55,180 nucleotides of DNA from an uncultured archaeon. Its GTDB lineage: Archaea > Thermoproteota > Bathyarchaeia > Bathyarchaeales > Bathycorpusculaceae. Positions 8,277 through 18,100 of this stretch are shown here, in pieces. Numbering within the stretch: position 1 is the first letter of the stretch; each line of letters starts with the position of its first letter. The notes below the pieces were generated by a model, which was not told the origin of the DNA, did no database searches, and saw nothing but the letters and a program-made list of their open reading frames with translations. The DNA is taken from assembly GCA_938023865.1 (NCBI GenBank), contig CALJDG010000007.1, forward strand, positions 1-55,180, given 5' to 3'. The translations under genes were made by a program, and so were the position numbers.

Positions 8277-9063
8277 ACCAACTGTTCTAAAGATAGGCGG
8301 CTCCGTTATAACAGACAAAAACAAAGAACTAGGAGTTCAAATGGAAGTCATAAGCAGAATAGCAGATGAAATACTGGAGGCAAACACTAAAAATTTAGTG
8401 ATTGTGCATGGCGGCGGAAGTTTCGGCCACCCGGTCGCAGAAAAACACGCAGTAAAAGAGGGGTTCACAGAGGAGTCCCAAATAATAGGTTTTGCAGAAA
8501 CCCACCACGTCATGACTGTGCTTAACGGGCTTTTCATGGACGCCTTAATATGGCGCGGCATTCCAGCAGTAAGCATTACGCCCTCTTCATGTATAATGAC
8601 GCAGAATGGCAGAATAACACATTTTGAGGATTCTACACTAAAACACCTAATGAAAATGGGTTTTATTCCAGTTCTTTATGGAGATGCTGTCTTTGACACA
8701 ACATTGGGCTTTACGATATTGTCTGGAGATCAGCTTGTCGCTTTCTTAGCCATGCGGTTTAACGCAAAAAATATCGTGGTCGGAGTTGATGTGAATGGAT
8801 TATACGACGCTGACCCAAAGACAAACGAGAAAGCCAAAATGTTTGACCATCTAACTTTAGCGGAACTTAGAAATGTCCAGAAACTTTTGGGCGGGTCGAA
8901 CGCATGCGATGTCACTGGTGGGATGGCAAATAAAATCACTGAGCTTATACCTGCTATAGAGCATGGAATCCCTGTCTTAATGGTTAATGCTACAAAGCCC
9001 AAGAATATCTATAAGGCCCTTAAGGGGGAACAGGTTAGGGGTACACTTATAGAGAAGGAATAA
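8263..9063 (+). CDS. ipk: Isopentenyl phosphate kinase
   Basis: This amino-acid-kinase-fold protein is about 266 aa. KIGGSVITDK at the N-terminus, VHGGGSFGHPVAEKHAV (with the catalytic-type histidine) and the DVNGLYDADPK loop fit isopentenyl phosphate kinase, which makes IPP in the archaeal mevalonate pathway. I place the start at TTG 8263, preceded by GAGGGGG at 8250-8256; an in-frame ATG at 8248 would add five residues. It overlaps the mvk end by 14 bp. No classical phosphomevalonate kinase or diphosphomevalonate decarboxylase is in the window. Confidence 0.92.
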   Translation: MSLSRPTVLKIGGSVITDKNKELGVQMEVISRIADEILEANTKNLVIVHGGGSFGHPVAEKHAVKEGFTEESQIIGFAETHHVMTVLNGLFMDALIWRGIPAVSITPSSCIMTQNGRITHFEDSTLKHLMKMGFIPVLYGDAVFDTTLGFTILSGDQLVAFLAMRFNAKNIVVGVDVNGLYDADPKTNEKAKMFDHLTLAELRNVQKLLGGSNACDVTGGMANKITELIPAIEHGIPVLMVNATKPKNIYKALKGEQVRGTLIEKE

Positions 9064-9065
9064 GT

Positions 9066-10175
9066 TTGGCTGAAAAAACAAAGCAGCGTAAAGCAAACCA
9101 CATCCGCATAGCAGCGACCCACAATGTTCAAGCAAAAAATATTACAACAGGATTTGAAGACGTGTACTTCGTTCACAGAGCCTTACCGGAAATCAATAAG
9201 GACGGGATAAATCTTTCAACAAAGATCTTCAACCACAAGTTTTCAGCGCCAATAATAGTAAGCGCCATAACTGGTGGAACAAGTGAGGCCAGAAAAATCA
9301 ACGCTACAATAGCCACAGTTGTTGAGGAATTCGGATTAGGAATGGGCGTTGGAAGCCAAAGGGCAGCGCTGGAAGACCAAAGACTGGAGAAAACCTTCGC
9401 AGTAGTCAGAAAAAGGGCGCCAACAGCCTTTTTAATGGCAAATATAGGCGGAATTCAATTAGCTAAAGGATACAGCATTAAAGAAGCAAGGAAAGCTATA
9501 GAAATGATCGACGCTGATGCCTTGGCCATTCACCTAAACCCCCTCCAAGAGGCGGTGCAACCAGAAGGGGAAACCAGCTTCAAGGGAGTCCTAGAAAAAG
9601 TAGGCGAAATTGCCAAAGAACTTGATAAACCAGTGATTGTAAAGGAAACAGGGGCAGGTATAGCCGCTGAGGAAGCAAAAAAGCTTGAAGCTGTAGGCGT
9701 TGAAGGCATAGATGTGAGTGGTGCAGGTGGCACAAGTTTTGCTGCAGTGGAGTATTATCGGGCAAAGAATAAAAGAAACTCTTACAACTGCAGATTGGGC
9801 GAGGTTTTTTGGGATTGGGGTATTCCAACAGCGGTAAGTATAGTTGAAGTTACGCAAGCGGTAAGCATCCCAATTATAGCCTCTGGCGGGGTGCGCAGCG
9901 GATTAGATGCCGCTAAAGCTCTGTCCTTGGGAGCAAGCCTAGTGGCCATTGCGCAACCAGTTTTGCAAACGGCTATCGAAGGCGTTAGAGAAACGAAGAA
10001 AGTATTGCATATGCTAATAGAAGAGCTTAGAAACGCCATGTTTCTCGTTGGAGCAGAAAACGCTCAACAATTACATAAAGTGCCCCTCGTAATTGTTGGG
10101 AAAACGGCCGAATGGCTGAGGCTGAGGGGCTTTAACTTAGAAGTTTATGCAAGGAGAGGTGAAAGCCAACCTTGA
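9066..10175 (+). CDS. fni: Isopentenyl-diphosphate delta-isomerase, type II (FMN)
   Basis: This 369-aa type II isomerase interconverts IPP and DMAPP using reduced FMN. Motifs include RKANHIRIAATHNVQ, FSAPIIVSAITGGT, GVGSQRAALED, HLNPLQEAVQPEGE, VDVSGAGGTSFAAVEYYRA-type residues (here IDVSGAGGTSF) and IIASGGVRSGLDAAKALSLGA for phosphate/FMN binding. TTG 9066 follows two bases after the ipk stop. The gene then overlaps the prenyltransferase by 4 bp. Confidence 0.96.
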   Translation: MAEKTKQRKANHIRIAATHNVQAKNITTGFEDVYFVHRALPEINKDGINLSTKIFNHKFSAPIIVSAITGGTSEARKINATIATVVEEFGLGMGVGSQRAALEDQRLEKTFAVVRKRAPTAFLMANIGGIQLAKGYSIKEARKAIEMIDADALAIHLNPLQEAVQPEGETSFKGVLEKVGEIAKELDKPVIVKETGAGIAAEEAKKLEAVGVEGIDVSGAGGTSFAAVEYYRAKNKRNSYNCRLGEVFWDWGIPTAVSIVEVTQAVSIPIIASGGVRSGLDAAKALSLGASLVAIAQPVLQTAIEGVRETKKVLHMLIEELRNAMFLVGAENAQQLHKVPLVIVGKTAEWLRLRGFNLEVYARRGESQP

Positions 10176-11248
10176 GCTTTAGTATTGAGAGGCTTCTTGA
10201 AGAAAAGGCAGCTGCCATAAACAAGGCTATTGAAAAGTATATCCCGAGAATTTTCTCAAAAGATGCAGTCATCTTCAAAGTAAGCCCGCCGAGGTACGCA
10301 CATAACATTGAAGCAATAAACAAAGCTGTGGTTGAACCGATTTGGGAGTTTCTAGATAGAGGCGGAAAAAGGTGGCGCCCAGCTCTCTTCTTGCTCATAT
10401 GCGAGGCTTTAGGTAAAAACCCTGAGGATTACGTGGACTATGCGATAATTCCAGAAGTTGTACACAACGGAACGCTAATGATAGACGACATCGAAGATGC
10501 CTCTGAATTCCGCAGAGGCAAGCCTTGCACCTACAAAATTTATGGCTTAGATATAGCCATAAACGCTGGAAACACTATGTACTACCTTCCACTTTTGCCA
10601 TTAATGAAAAATCGTAAAAGTCTAAGCTCCGAGAAGCTTGTGAAAATTTATGAAATTTACGTGCAGGAGATGATAAACCTCAGCTTAGGACAAGCCATGG
10701 ACATAGCTTGGCACCGGGGCCTAGCAAACGCCGACCAGTTAGAAGAAGAAAATTACTTGCAGATGTGCGCGTACAAAACTGGAACCTTGGCGAGAATGGC
10801 CGCTAAAATCGCGGCTGTGATGGCTGACGCCCCTGACGAACTTGTTGAAAAGCTGGGTCATTTTGCAGAAAGCATAGGAATAGCCTTCCAAATACAGGAT
10901 GATGTTTTGGATTTGACTGGGGAGGAGTTCGCCGAGAGAAAGGGTGGAATGGGACAAGACATAACAGAGGGAAAACGCACTCTTATAGTGATTCATACGT
11001 TGAATGTGGCAAATTCTAAGGACAGAAAAAAGCTTATTGAAATTTTAAAGATACATACCTCAGACCAAAAGTTGAGAGATGAGGCAATAGCAATAATACA
11101 AAAGTATGGCTCAATCGAGTATGCAAAAAACTTTGCCAAGAAAATTGTTGAGGAAAGCTGGAAAGAGGTAGAAAAACTTCTTCCAGAATCGGAGGCTAAG
11201 GAAAAGTTAAACGCCTTTGCAAGATTCCTCATCGAGAGGAAAATCTGA
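10172..11248 (+). CDS. Geranylgeranyl diphosphate synthase (polyprenyl synthetase)
   Basis: This 358-aa trans-prenyltransferase makes the C20 (or longer) chain for archaeal lipids. The first aspartate-rich motif is Asp105-Asp106-x2-Asp109 (MIDDIEDASEFRRGKP), and the second is Asp243-Asp244-x2-Asp247 (IQDDVLDLTG), followed by KGGMGQDITEGKRT. TTG 10172 overlaps the fni stop and is preceded by GGAGAGGTGA. The residues before the first motif (HNGTLM) are not bulky, which suggests a product of C20 or more, but chain length cannot be fixed by eye. Confidence 0.93.
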   Translation: MSFSIERLLEEKAAAINKAIEKYIPRIFSKDAVIFKVSPPRYAHNIEAINKAVVEPIWEFLDRGGKRWRPALFLLICEALGKNPEDYVDYAIIPEVVHNGTLMIDDIEDASEFRRGKPCTYKIYGLDIAINAGNTMYYLPLLPLMKNRKSLSSEKLVKIYEIYVQEMINLSLGQAMDIAWHRGLANADQLEEENYLQMCAYKTGTLARMAAKIAAVMADAPDELVEKLGHFAESIGIAFQIQDDVLDLTGEEFAERKGGMGQDITEGKRTLIVIHTLNVANSKDRKKLIEILKIHTSDQKLRDEAIAIIQKYGSIEYAKNFAKKIVEESWKEVEKLLPESEAKEKLNAFARFLIERKI

Positions 11249-11264
11249 AGCGCCGTGTTAAGCC

Positions 11265-13022
11265 TTGAGTCAAATTAGAAATGACACAGAATTAAAGGAG
11301 ACTATTCGAAAGTTCGCGTTATTAAACGCCATAAAGCATGATGGAAAAGCCCAGACAGCACCAGTTTTAGGGAAGGTCTTAGCCGAAAACCCAGAACTAC
11401 GAACTATAGCAAAGGATCTAACAGTCCTTGTAAAAGAGATTATCGATGAGGTCAACAGTTTTCCGCTGAGCGACCAAATGCGAATTTTAGAGGAAAGATG
11501 GCCGGAAACCCTTGCAAAAGAGAAGGTTGAAGAAGAGAAAAAGCTTCCTCCACTACCAAACGTTGACAAGTACCGGGAAGTTGTTACACGTTTCTCGCCA
11601 AATCCAGACTGTGTTTTGCATTTGGGCTCTGCCAGAGCTATAGTACTGTGCTATGAATATGCCCGCATGTATGATGGCAAGTTTATTTTACGCTTTGAGG
11701 ACACCGACCCTAAACTGAAAAGGCCTGTTATAGAGTTTTATGACAGAATTAGAGAGGACTTGGAATGGCTTGAATGCAAACCGGATGAAGAGTACATCCA
11801 AAGCGACAGAATTCCCATATATTATGAATACGCGGAAAAGCTGCTAGGAGATGGTAATGCCTACGTATGTACATGCCAACCGCAAGCCTTTAGAGAAAAA
11901 GTGCTAACCCAGAAGCCTTGCCCATGTCGCGACTCACCGCCAGAGGAGCATCTTAAAAGATGGCATCGCATGCTGGAAGGCTTATACAAGGAAGGCGATG
12001 CGGTAGTACGAATTAAAACAGACTTAACCCATTCAAACCCAGCAGTTAGAGATTGGCCAGCTCTACGCGTAATAGACATCGAAAAATATCCACATCCACG
12101 AGTTGGGGCAAAATATCGTGTTTGGCCTCTTTACAATTTTGCATGCGGATTAGATGACCATTTAATGGGCGTGACTCACATAATTCGTGGTAAAGAACAC
12201 TTGACAAACATGGTCAGGCAGGAGTATATGTATAGGCATCTGGGTTGGCGCTATCCGGAGGCAATCCATTACGGTAGACTGAAGATTAAGGGTGCACATT
12301 TAAGCAAGTCGAAAATCGTTCAAGGGATAAGGGAAGGCTTGTACAGGGGATGGGATGATCCAAGACTGGCAACGTTTGCAGCTTTAAGAAGACGTGGGAT
12401 AACCCCAGGAGCCATCAAGAGGCTCATAGCTGATGTCGGCCCGAAAACCTCCGATGTCGTTTTAAGCTGGGAGAACCTTTACGCTTTTAATCGCAAGATA
12501 TTAGATCCAAAAGTGAATAGATACTTTTTCGTGCCAAATCCAGTTCAGCTTTTGGTTAGGCACATTCCACGAACATTTAAAGTTGGGCTTCGTTTACATC
12601 CAGAATATCAAGAAAGAGGTTTCAAAGAATACATCATAAGACCCTCCGAGCCTGATGGCGAAGCCCTATTTTGGATTTCAAAGATGGATATGAAAGATTT
12701 GGCTACTGGAAGGATCGTTCGTCTTATGGAGTTATTTAATATGAAGATCGAACGTGTGGAAGCCTTTTCTGTTGAGGCAGCATTCGAAAGCGAGTCTTAT
12801 GAAGATGCTAAAAAGGGTGATGCCCCTCTGATTCATTGGGTGCCGATAGGGATGGATATGCCTTGTCAAGTGGTAATGCCAGACGCCACCATAACTGAGG
12901 GAATAGCCGAGAAAGCATGTAAAGACTTAAAGCCAAACGATATTGTTCAGTTCGAAAGATTCGGCTTCGTCAGAATAGATGCAGTTGACGCAAAAATCAC
13001 AGCATATTACGCGCATAAATAG
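11265..13022 (+). CDS. gltX: Glutamyl-tRNA synthetase (archaeal type)
   Basis: This 585-aa class I synthetase belongs to the archaeal/eukaryotic GluRS-GlnRS group. There is an approximately 100-residue N-terminal extension, then the HIGH-equivalent RFSPNPDCVLHLGSARA, FEDTDPK, and the KMSKS-equivalent HLSKSK near residue 347, followed by the beta-barrel anticodon-binding half. Archaeal enzymes of this type are usually non-discriminating and feed Glu-tRNA(Gln) to GatDE. The start is TTG 11265, 16 bp after the prenyltransferase stop. Confidence 0.94.
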   Translation: MSQIRNDTELKETIRKFALLNAIKHDGKAQTAPVLGKVLAENPELRTIAKDLTVLVKEIIDEVNSFPLSDQMRILEERWPETLAKEKVEEEKKLPPLPNVDKYREVVTRFSPNPDCVLHLGSARAIVLCYEYARMYDGKFILRFEDTDPKLKRPVIEFYDRIREDLEWLECKPDEEYIQSDRIPIYYEYAEKLLGDGNAYVCTCQPQAFREKVLTQKPCPCRDSPPEEHLKRWHRMLEGLYKEGDAVVRIKTDLTHSNPAVRDWPALRVIDIEKYPHPRVGAKYRVWPLYNFACGLDDHLMGVTHIIRGKEHLTNMVRQEYMYRHLGWRYPEAIHYGRLKIKGAHLSKSKIVQGIREGLYRGWDDPRLATFAALRRRGITPGAIKRLIADVGPKTSDVVLSWENLYAFNRKILDPKVNRYFFVPNPVQLLVRHIPRTFKVGLRLHPEYQERGFKEYIIRPSEPDGEALFWISKMDMKDLATGRIVRLMELFNMKIERVEAFSVEAAFESESYEDAKKGDAPLIHWVPIGMDMPCQVVMPDATITEGIAEKACKDLKPNDIVQFERFGFVRIDAVDAKITAYYAHK

Positions 13023-13034
13023 GGAGGACGCTGG

Positions 13035-13343
13035 ATGCGTAAGCAGAATAAAGTTGTTTTGTGGCCAATATACTTCGATTCAACAAAAACTAGGGGGGAT
13101 GGGAGAAAAATACCGAAAAGCTTGGCTGTGCCCTCTCCCAAAATCACAGAGCTTAAAGAAGCCGTGGAAAAGCTTGGGTTCGTATGTGAACTCGTGGCGA
13201 ATGCAAGTTATCCTAAGACGCCTTGGCTTAAAACTGGCATGCTCTTAGTGGCAAGAGAAGAGGCGAAAAATCAGTTACTTAAGAAAATTGCAAGGCAGTT
13301 GCAAAAAATTCGCAGCGTAACGGTTGCTGCGAAATCTGTTTAG
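13035..13343 (+). CDS. srp19: Signal recognition particle 19 kDa protein
   Basis: This 102-aa SRP19 binds the tips of 7S RNA helices 6 and 8 and promotes SRP54 binding. It is recognised by VLWPIYFDSTKTRGDGRKIPKSLAVPSPKITEL, the core SRP19 signature, and a basic C-terminal helix. ATG 13035 is preceded by GGAGGA. It is the last gene of the plus-strand core operon. Its stop lies only 2 bp from the stop of convergent rps8e, leaving no room for a separate terminator. Confidence 0.94.
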   Translation: MRKQNKVVLWPIYFDSTKTRGDGRKIPKSLAVPSPKITELKEAVEKLGFVCELVANASYPKTPWLKTGMLLVAREEAKNQLLKKIARQLQKIRSVTVAAKSV

Positions 13344-13345
13344 GC

Positions 13346-13744
13346 TTAGCTTACCTCTTCTTCACCTATTAAAACTGCGTTTATAACACCGTTTTGGCCA
13401 GGTCTGGATGTTACACGTGCTAAGCCTAGCGACGTTTCTATTATGGCGCCCTTTGTTATTACGCCCCTCCTGTCGTAGTCGACGTTCGCTGGGTTTTTGA
13501 CAACTCGCAGGATTTCAGCTTTTCCCGTTTTACCAGTTTTTAAGTCTGTTACACACGCGTATTTTTCGCTTAAAACTTTTATTTTTATGTTGCCGCCCCT
13601 TCTTCGCTCGATTTTTCTTTTAGGCTCGCCTAAAACTGTTTCCACAGGGAATGAGCCTTGCTCAAATTTTCTTTTACCACGGTACGGTCGTCTTTTTCCT
13701 CCCGTGGGTTTCCTCTTGTGCAAATCGCCGTGCCAAACAGACAT
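13346..13744 (-). CDS. rps8e: Ribosomal protein S8e
   Basis: This 132-aa small-subunit S8e has the N-terminal WHGDLHKRKPTGGKRRPYRGKRKFE, the central RRGGNIKIKVLSEKYACVTD and the C-terminal NVDYDRRGVITKGAIIET...TSRPGQNGVINAVLI. It is typical of archaeal S8e in length and motif order. It is transcribed away from the scp-smc genes' upstream side and converges on srp19. Confidence 0.96.
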   Translation of the reverse strand: MSVWHGDLHKRKPTGGKRRPYRGKRKFEQGSFPVETVLGEPKRKIERRRGGNIKIKVLSEKYACVTDLKTGKTGKAEILRVVKNPANVDYDRRGVITKGAIIETSLGLARVTSRPGQNGVINAVLIGEEEVS

Positions 13745-13830
13745 TTTAATCCTCTCTTTTCAGTGTTAGTGCCTTTAAGCTTGTTCACTATCACGCTAAT
13801 TTGCATATAAACCTATCCGTTTCAAAAGGG

Positions 13831-14436
13831 CTAGCCGTTTAAAGTTGAGCTTTGTGCGACGTCTTCTAGAGCTTTTTCACCTTCAAGAATCTTTTTCAAT
13901 TCCCTCTTCATGGTTGGTATGTCGTGGCTTAGACCAAAATAATCTGCAAAATAGTCTGTTGTCTTCAAAATGGAGACGCGCCCTTTACGTTCCACGGTAA
14001 CTAAACCCATTTCTTTTAGCAGTTTAATATGCCCATAGGCGTGATGACCCCGAACCTCAACAACCCGTTTTTGTGAGAGTGGTTGTCTTAAGGCTATGTA
14101 AGAAAGCGTTTTTAACGGTCCAGATGAGAGCAGCGGCCTCTTGACAAGCTTTCGAACATGTGGTGTAAATTCTGCTTTAAGTTGCAAAACGAATCGCTCA
14201 TCCTTCAATTCGAGTATCTCAAGGGCTGTGTTCCTTTTGGTATATTCTTGTGCCAGCATTTTTACAAGCTTTTTAGCCTTATTCTTTGAACGAGTTTTTA
14301 GAACTGAACATAGCTCTGAAAGATGCAGGGGGCGACCAGCAACATACAATGCAGCCTCGACCAATGCAAGATCGCTAACTGTTTTTTCCTGTCTAGTTTG
14401 TGAACTTTCTTCTGCATTATTATGTTGGGTTTTCAT
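13831..14436 (-). CDS. scpB: Segregation and condensation protein ScpB
   Basis: This 201-aa winged-helix kleisin-interacting protein has an N-terminal wHTH (LALVEAALYVAGRPLHLSEL) and a second wHTH (ALRQPLSQKRVVEVRGHHAYGHIKLLKEMGLVTVERKGR). It works with ScpA and SMC in chromosome organisation. Its start overlaps the end of scpA by 17 bp. It is the last gene of smc-scpA-scpB. Confidence 0.9.
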   Translation of the reverse strand: MKTQHNNAEESSQTRQEKTVSDLALVEAALYVAGRPLHLSELCSVLKTRSKNKAKKLVKMLAQEYTKRNTALEILELKDERFVLQLKAEFTPHVRKLVKRPLLSSGPLKTLSYIALRQPLSQKRVVEVRGHHAYGHIKLLKEMGLVTVERKGRVSILKTTDYFADYFGLSHDIPTMKRELKKILEGEKALEDVAQSSTLNG

Positions 14437-15115
14437 TTCTTGCAGCGTTTGCTCCCCCTACAGTTATGTATATTTCTTCCATCTCTTCGTCTTGCCAAAG
14501 GCTTACTTTTCCCTCTTGAGCCAAGAAGAGTAGAAGAATAAAGGTGCGTATGGCTTCTAGGCGCGCTAATCCCTTGATTATGGTTGAGAACTGGATTATT
14601 CCAGCACCCTTCACCATTTCAAAGAGGGACCTGTAAAGCCTTTCCATTTGAAGCTCAATTTCCATAAGATAATAGTCTATTTGTGGGAAAATTTCAGAAG
14701 GCCTTGGTAAAATAGGTTCGGCCGGAGCTTTTTCTAGACGGAAGAGCGTTTCACCCTTTAAAACGTCATCTAGCACTTCTAAAAGGTGGCGTATGGTTGT
14801 CGATGTTAGCTCGTGCCTCAGCGGCAGAAAAAGCGGCGGTGGGATGATGTCCAATGGAGCTTTTGGCGGTGATGGCGGCTCCTCAAGTTTTAGGAGAAGC
14901 TTCGACTTCATTAGATATATAAGGGCTGAGGAATCCAGGGCTACGCCTGACGCCCTAAAATCAATTTGTCCGGTTCTCTCCATTTCTTCGAGGAAAGTCG
15001 TCAACAGATATGCTATATTTATGTTCCACGGGGTAAGTTTCTCGAGTTTGTGAAACTCGAAGAGAATATTCCAAGGAGGACGAAGATAGAAGGGCTTTTT
15101 GACTACTACAGTCAT
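14420..15115 (-). CDS. scpA: Segregation and condensation protein ScpA (kleisin)
   Basis: This 231-aa kleisin links the SMC heads. The N-terminal region (FEFHKLEKLTPWNINIAYLLTTFLEEMERTGQIDFRASGVALDSSALIYLMKSKLLL) matches the ScpA family, and a C-terminal winged-helix-like segment (ARLEAIRTFILLLFLAQEGKVSLWQDEEMEEIYI) follows. A Pro-rich linker is near residues 78-95. It starts 1 bp after the smc stop. Confidence 0.92.
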   Translation of the reverse strand: MTVVVKKPFYLRPPWNILFEFHKLEKLTPWNINIAYLLTTFLEEMERTGQIDFRASGVALDSSALIYLMKSKLLLKLEEPPSPPKAPLDIIPPPLFLPLRHELTSTTIRHLLEVLDDVLKGETLFRLEKAPAEPILPRPSEIFPQIDYYLMEIELQMERLYRSLFEMVKGAGIIQFSTIIKGLARLEAIRTFILLLFLAQEGKVSLWQDEEMEEIYITVGGANAARNENPT

Positions 15116-15116
15116 T

Positions 15117-18100
15117 TTAGGTTGGCACCTCTAGAAACTTGGCTGAAACAACATATGATACGCCGTTACGTCCGTAAATACCATAAACCCTCTGGGCTTT
15201 GTTGATCATCTCAGGCTTTAACGTTATTACAATAAATTGGGCTTTCTCCGATTCCTCAAACAAGACGTCAGCAAGCCTTGACACGTGGAAGGGGTCTAAA
15301 TGCGCGTCAATCTCGTCTAATATATAAAAGGATGCTGGTGTGAAGTCCTTTATAGCGAAGAGGAAGGCTACAGCTGCCACTGATCGTTCGCCGCCGCTAG
15401 CGCCGCTGACGACGATTGAGGGCTTATTAGGGAATTGGACAATCATGTCTATGCCGCCATAAAAGGGCTCTCCGGAATTCTCCAAAATTAGGTTAGCTGC
15501 CCCGCCCCCAGTAAGTTTTGAGAAGTACTTTCGTAGGTTTTGGTTTATCTTTTCAAAGGCCTCCATGAACACTTTGTGCTTTTTGTTTTCAATTTCTTCC
15601 ATGAACTTGAGGATAGCTTGCTTCTCCATCTCAAGTTCATTCATCCTTAAAGAGAGTTCTTTATAACGAGAAATTTGCTCAGCATAATGGGAAAGGGCAA
15701 GCTGGTTAACGCCGCTTATCTGTTCCAGTTCAAATTGGAGCATCTGCAAGGAGGCTTCAGCCTCTTCAACTTCATTGGCCGTGACTTCTAAAGGTTTTTC
15801 GTAGCCAAACTGTCTAAGCTGATTCTGCCACTGTTCCATCTGTATTATGGAGGTCTGGATGTTCAGTTGGTACTGGTTTAGCAGTCGGTCGATTTCCTCA
15901 TATTCAGCTTCGATTTTGCGGAGTTCCTTGTCTATTTCGTCTATTTGGTTTGAGAATTTTTGAGCCTCCTCCTTTGCTGATAAGACAGATTTTGATAGTT
16001 CAATGCGGCTTTTTTCCAGCTCTGCCAGTTCTTGCTTTAATTTTTCCCTTTCTTGGAGTGCATCCTCAACTTCACCTTCGACTTTTCGCAGTTGTTGTTC
16101 AACCTTTGCAAGTTGAATTCTGGCATTTTTGTAGCCCACCCTTAAAACATTGTCAAACTGTGATTGAAGTGTTAAAATTTCTGTTTGCACAGCTCCAAGC
16201 TTCTGTCTTAACGTGTTTATTTCTTCTGCTAATTTTTCACGTCTAACTTCCATTTCTTGAATGTTTGCAGGGTCAACCTTACGCCTTAGGCTAGCCAACT
16301 CCCTTTGAAGTTTGCTTATCTCTTTTTGTGATGCACTTCTCTCAGCCCTATAAGTCCATATTTTTGCCTTTTCAGCCTCGATTTCGCCTTCAACACGTTT
16401 AATGCTGGATTCTATTCTTTTAACGTTTGATTTTGTTCTTTTTATACTTATTTTCACGCGGGAAACTTCCCTATCAAGCGTTGTAATGGCATCTGATAAG
16501 CGAGCAATTTCAACACGGGTTCTGTCTATTTCCTCTTCAAGAGCTGCTATATCGCTTCCACGTTTAGAAAGGTGCTGCTGTAAAGCTCTAACAGCCTCGT
16601 CTAGACTTTTTATTGCAGCCTCGCTTGGTATTATGGCAGAAAAGTCTATTGGTGCACGATAATACCCACTTTCTAAGGCGCCGCCAGGCTCAAATAAGTC
16701 GCCGTTCACTGTGACTACACGGTAGCCTTTGCTCGAAAGTTCGAAGGCTGATTTGTCTTCTGGAACAACAAGAGTGTCGCCCAAAACAAAGTAAACAGCT
16801 GGCTCATACTGTTTGGTGCACTTTACAAATGAGAAAGCGGCGCCGCTAACATTTCCGCCCTCTGGAACTTTTATTGGTTTTGCAGCTGAAACTGCTTCTA
16901 GAGGTATTATTTTTATCCTTCCAAGCTTCATTCTGCGAAGGGTTTCTGTGCATGTGAAAGCCGCGTCAAAGTCTTTGACAATTAAGGCGTCCAGCCATCC
17001 TCCGGCCGCAACTTCGATCGCTTGCTGATAAGTCTTGTCAATTTTGATTAAGTTTCGCAGACGCCCGTAAACGCCCCGAATAACGCCTAACTCGCCAAGC
17101 TCCTCTATGCTTTTTAAGGCTTTTTCTTCTGCAGCAACAGTTTCTGCGAGCTCCCTTTGTGTTGCAAACTCCACAACGGCTTCTCGGGCTGATTCAGCTA
17201 TTTTTCCAGCTTCCATTATCTCCCGCTCTATTGCTTCTTTTTGGGCTATGCGGCGTTCAAGAATGCGCTCCAGATTTTTTAGCTGCGTTTTTTGCTCTTT
17301 CTGAACTTTTATCAGTTCTGCCATTGATTTTCCAAGCTCGCTAAGGGTTGAGGCAAACCTTTCTTTCCGCTCATTCAAGTCCCTAAGTCTTCTTTCCCGG
17401 ATTTTGATGGTTGTTTGGCTTTTGGCGTGTTCGGACCTAAAAAAGGCCAGCCGCTTATAATCTCTGTCGAGTTGGAGCTCTATTTCGCGGATTTTTTTAC
17501 CGTTTTCGCTTATACCCTCCAAAACTTGAGCCGCCTCTTGTGCAAGTGTGTCATGTTCCGCTTGTTTAGAGTTAATTTGGCTCATCATGCGTTCATATTC
17601 GTTTCTTAAGCGCCTAATTTTCAGCCGGTTTTCGCGGATTTCGTTGCGTATCGACTGGTATTGCTGGAGGCTGTTTTCTCTAACCCTCTTTAACGCTTCT
17701 AGGCTTGTTTTTCCAGAGCTTATTTTGGTGGCTAGTTCCGTGAGCTTTGATTTTAGTTCACCTATCTTCATTTGTACCTTGAAAACCTGCGAGCCGCCTT
17801 CTTCAACAATTTCTGAACTTAGTTTACGCCATTCGCCCTCGATCTCTCTGCGCTTCTGCCTGTAATGGTCACGGAGCGCTCTAATCTTGTCTAGTCTGCT
17901 TTTAATTTTCTCAGCTTGAATGGAGTCTTTCTTAATCTTTTCTTGTATTAGTGCTATGTCGTGAGAAAGCTTAACAGCCTCAAACTTTTTTATCTCATTT
18001 TTTATAAAGTTGTACCGCAACAGTTCATTGCGTTCCCTCTCCAAGTCTTCAACTCGCCTTTGAACCTCGTCTATTCTCCCCATGGCGGTGCGGATGGAAA

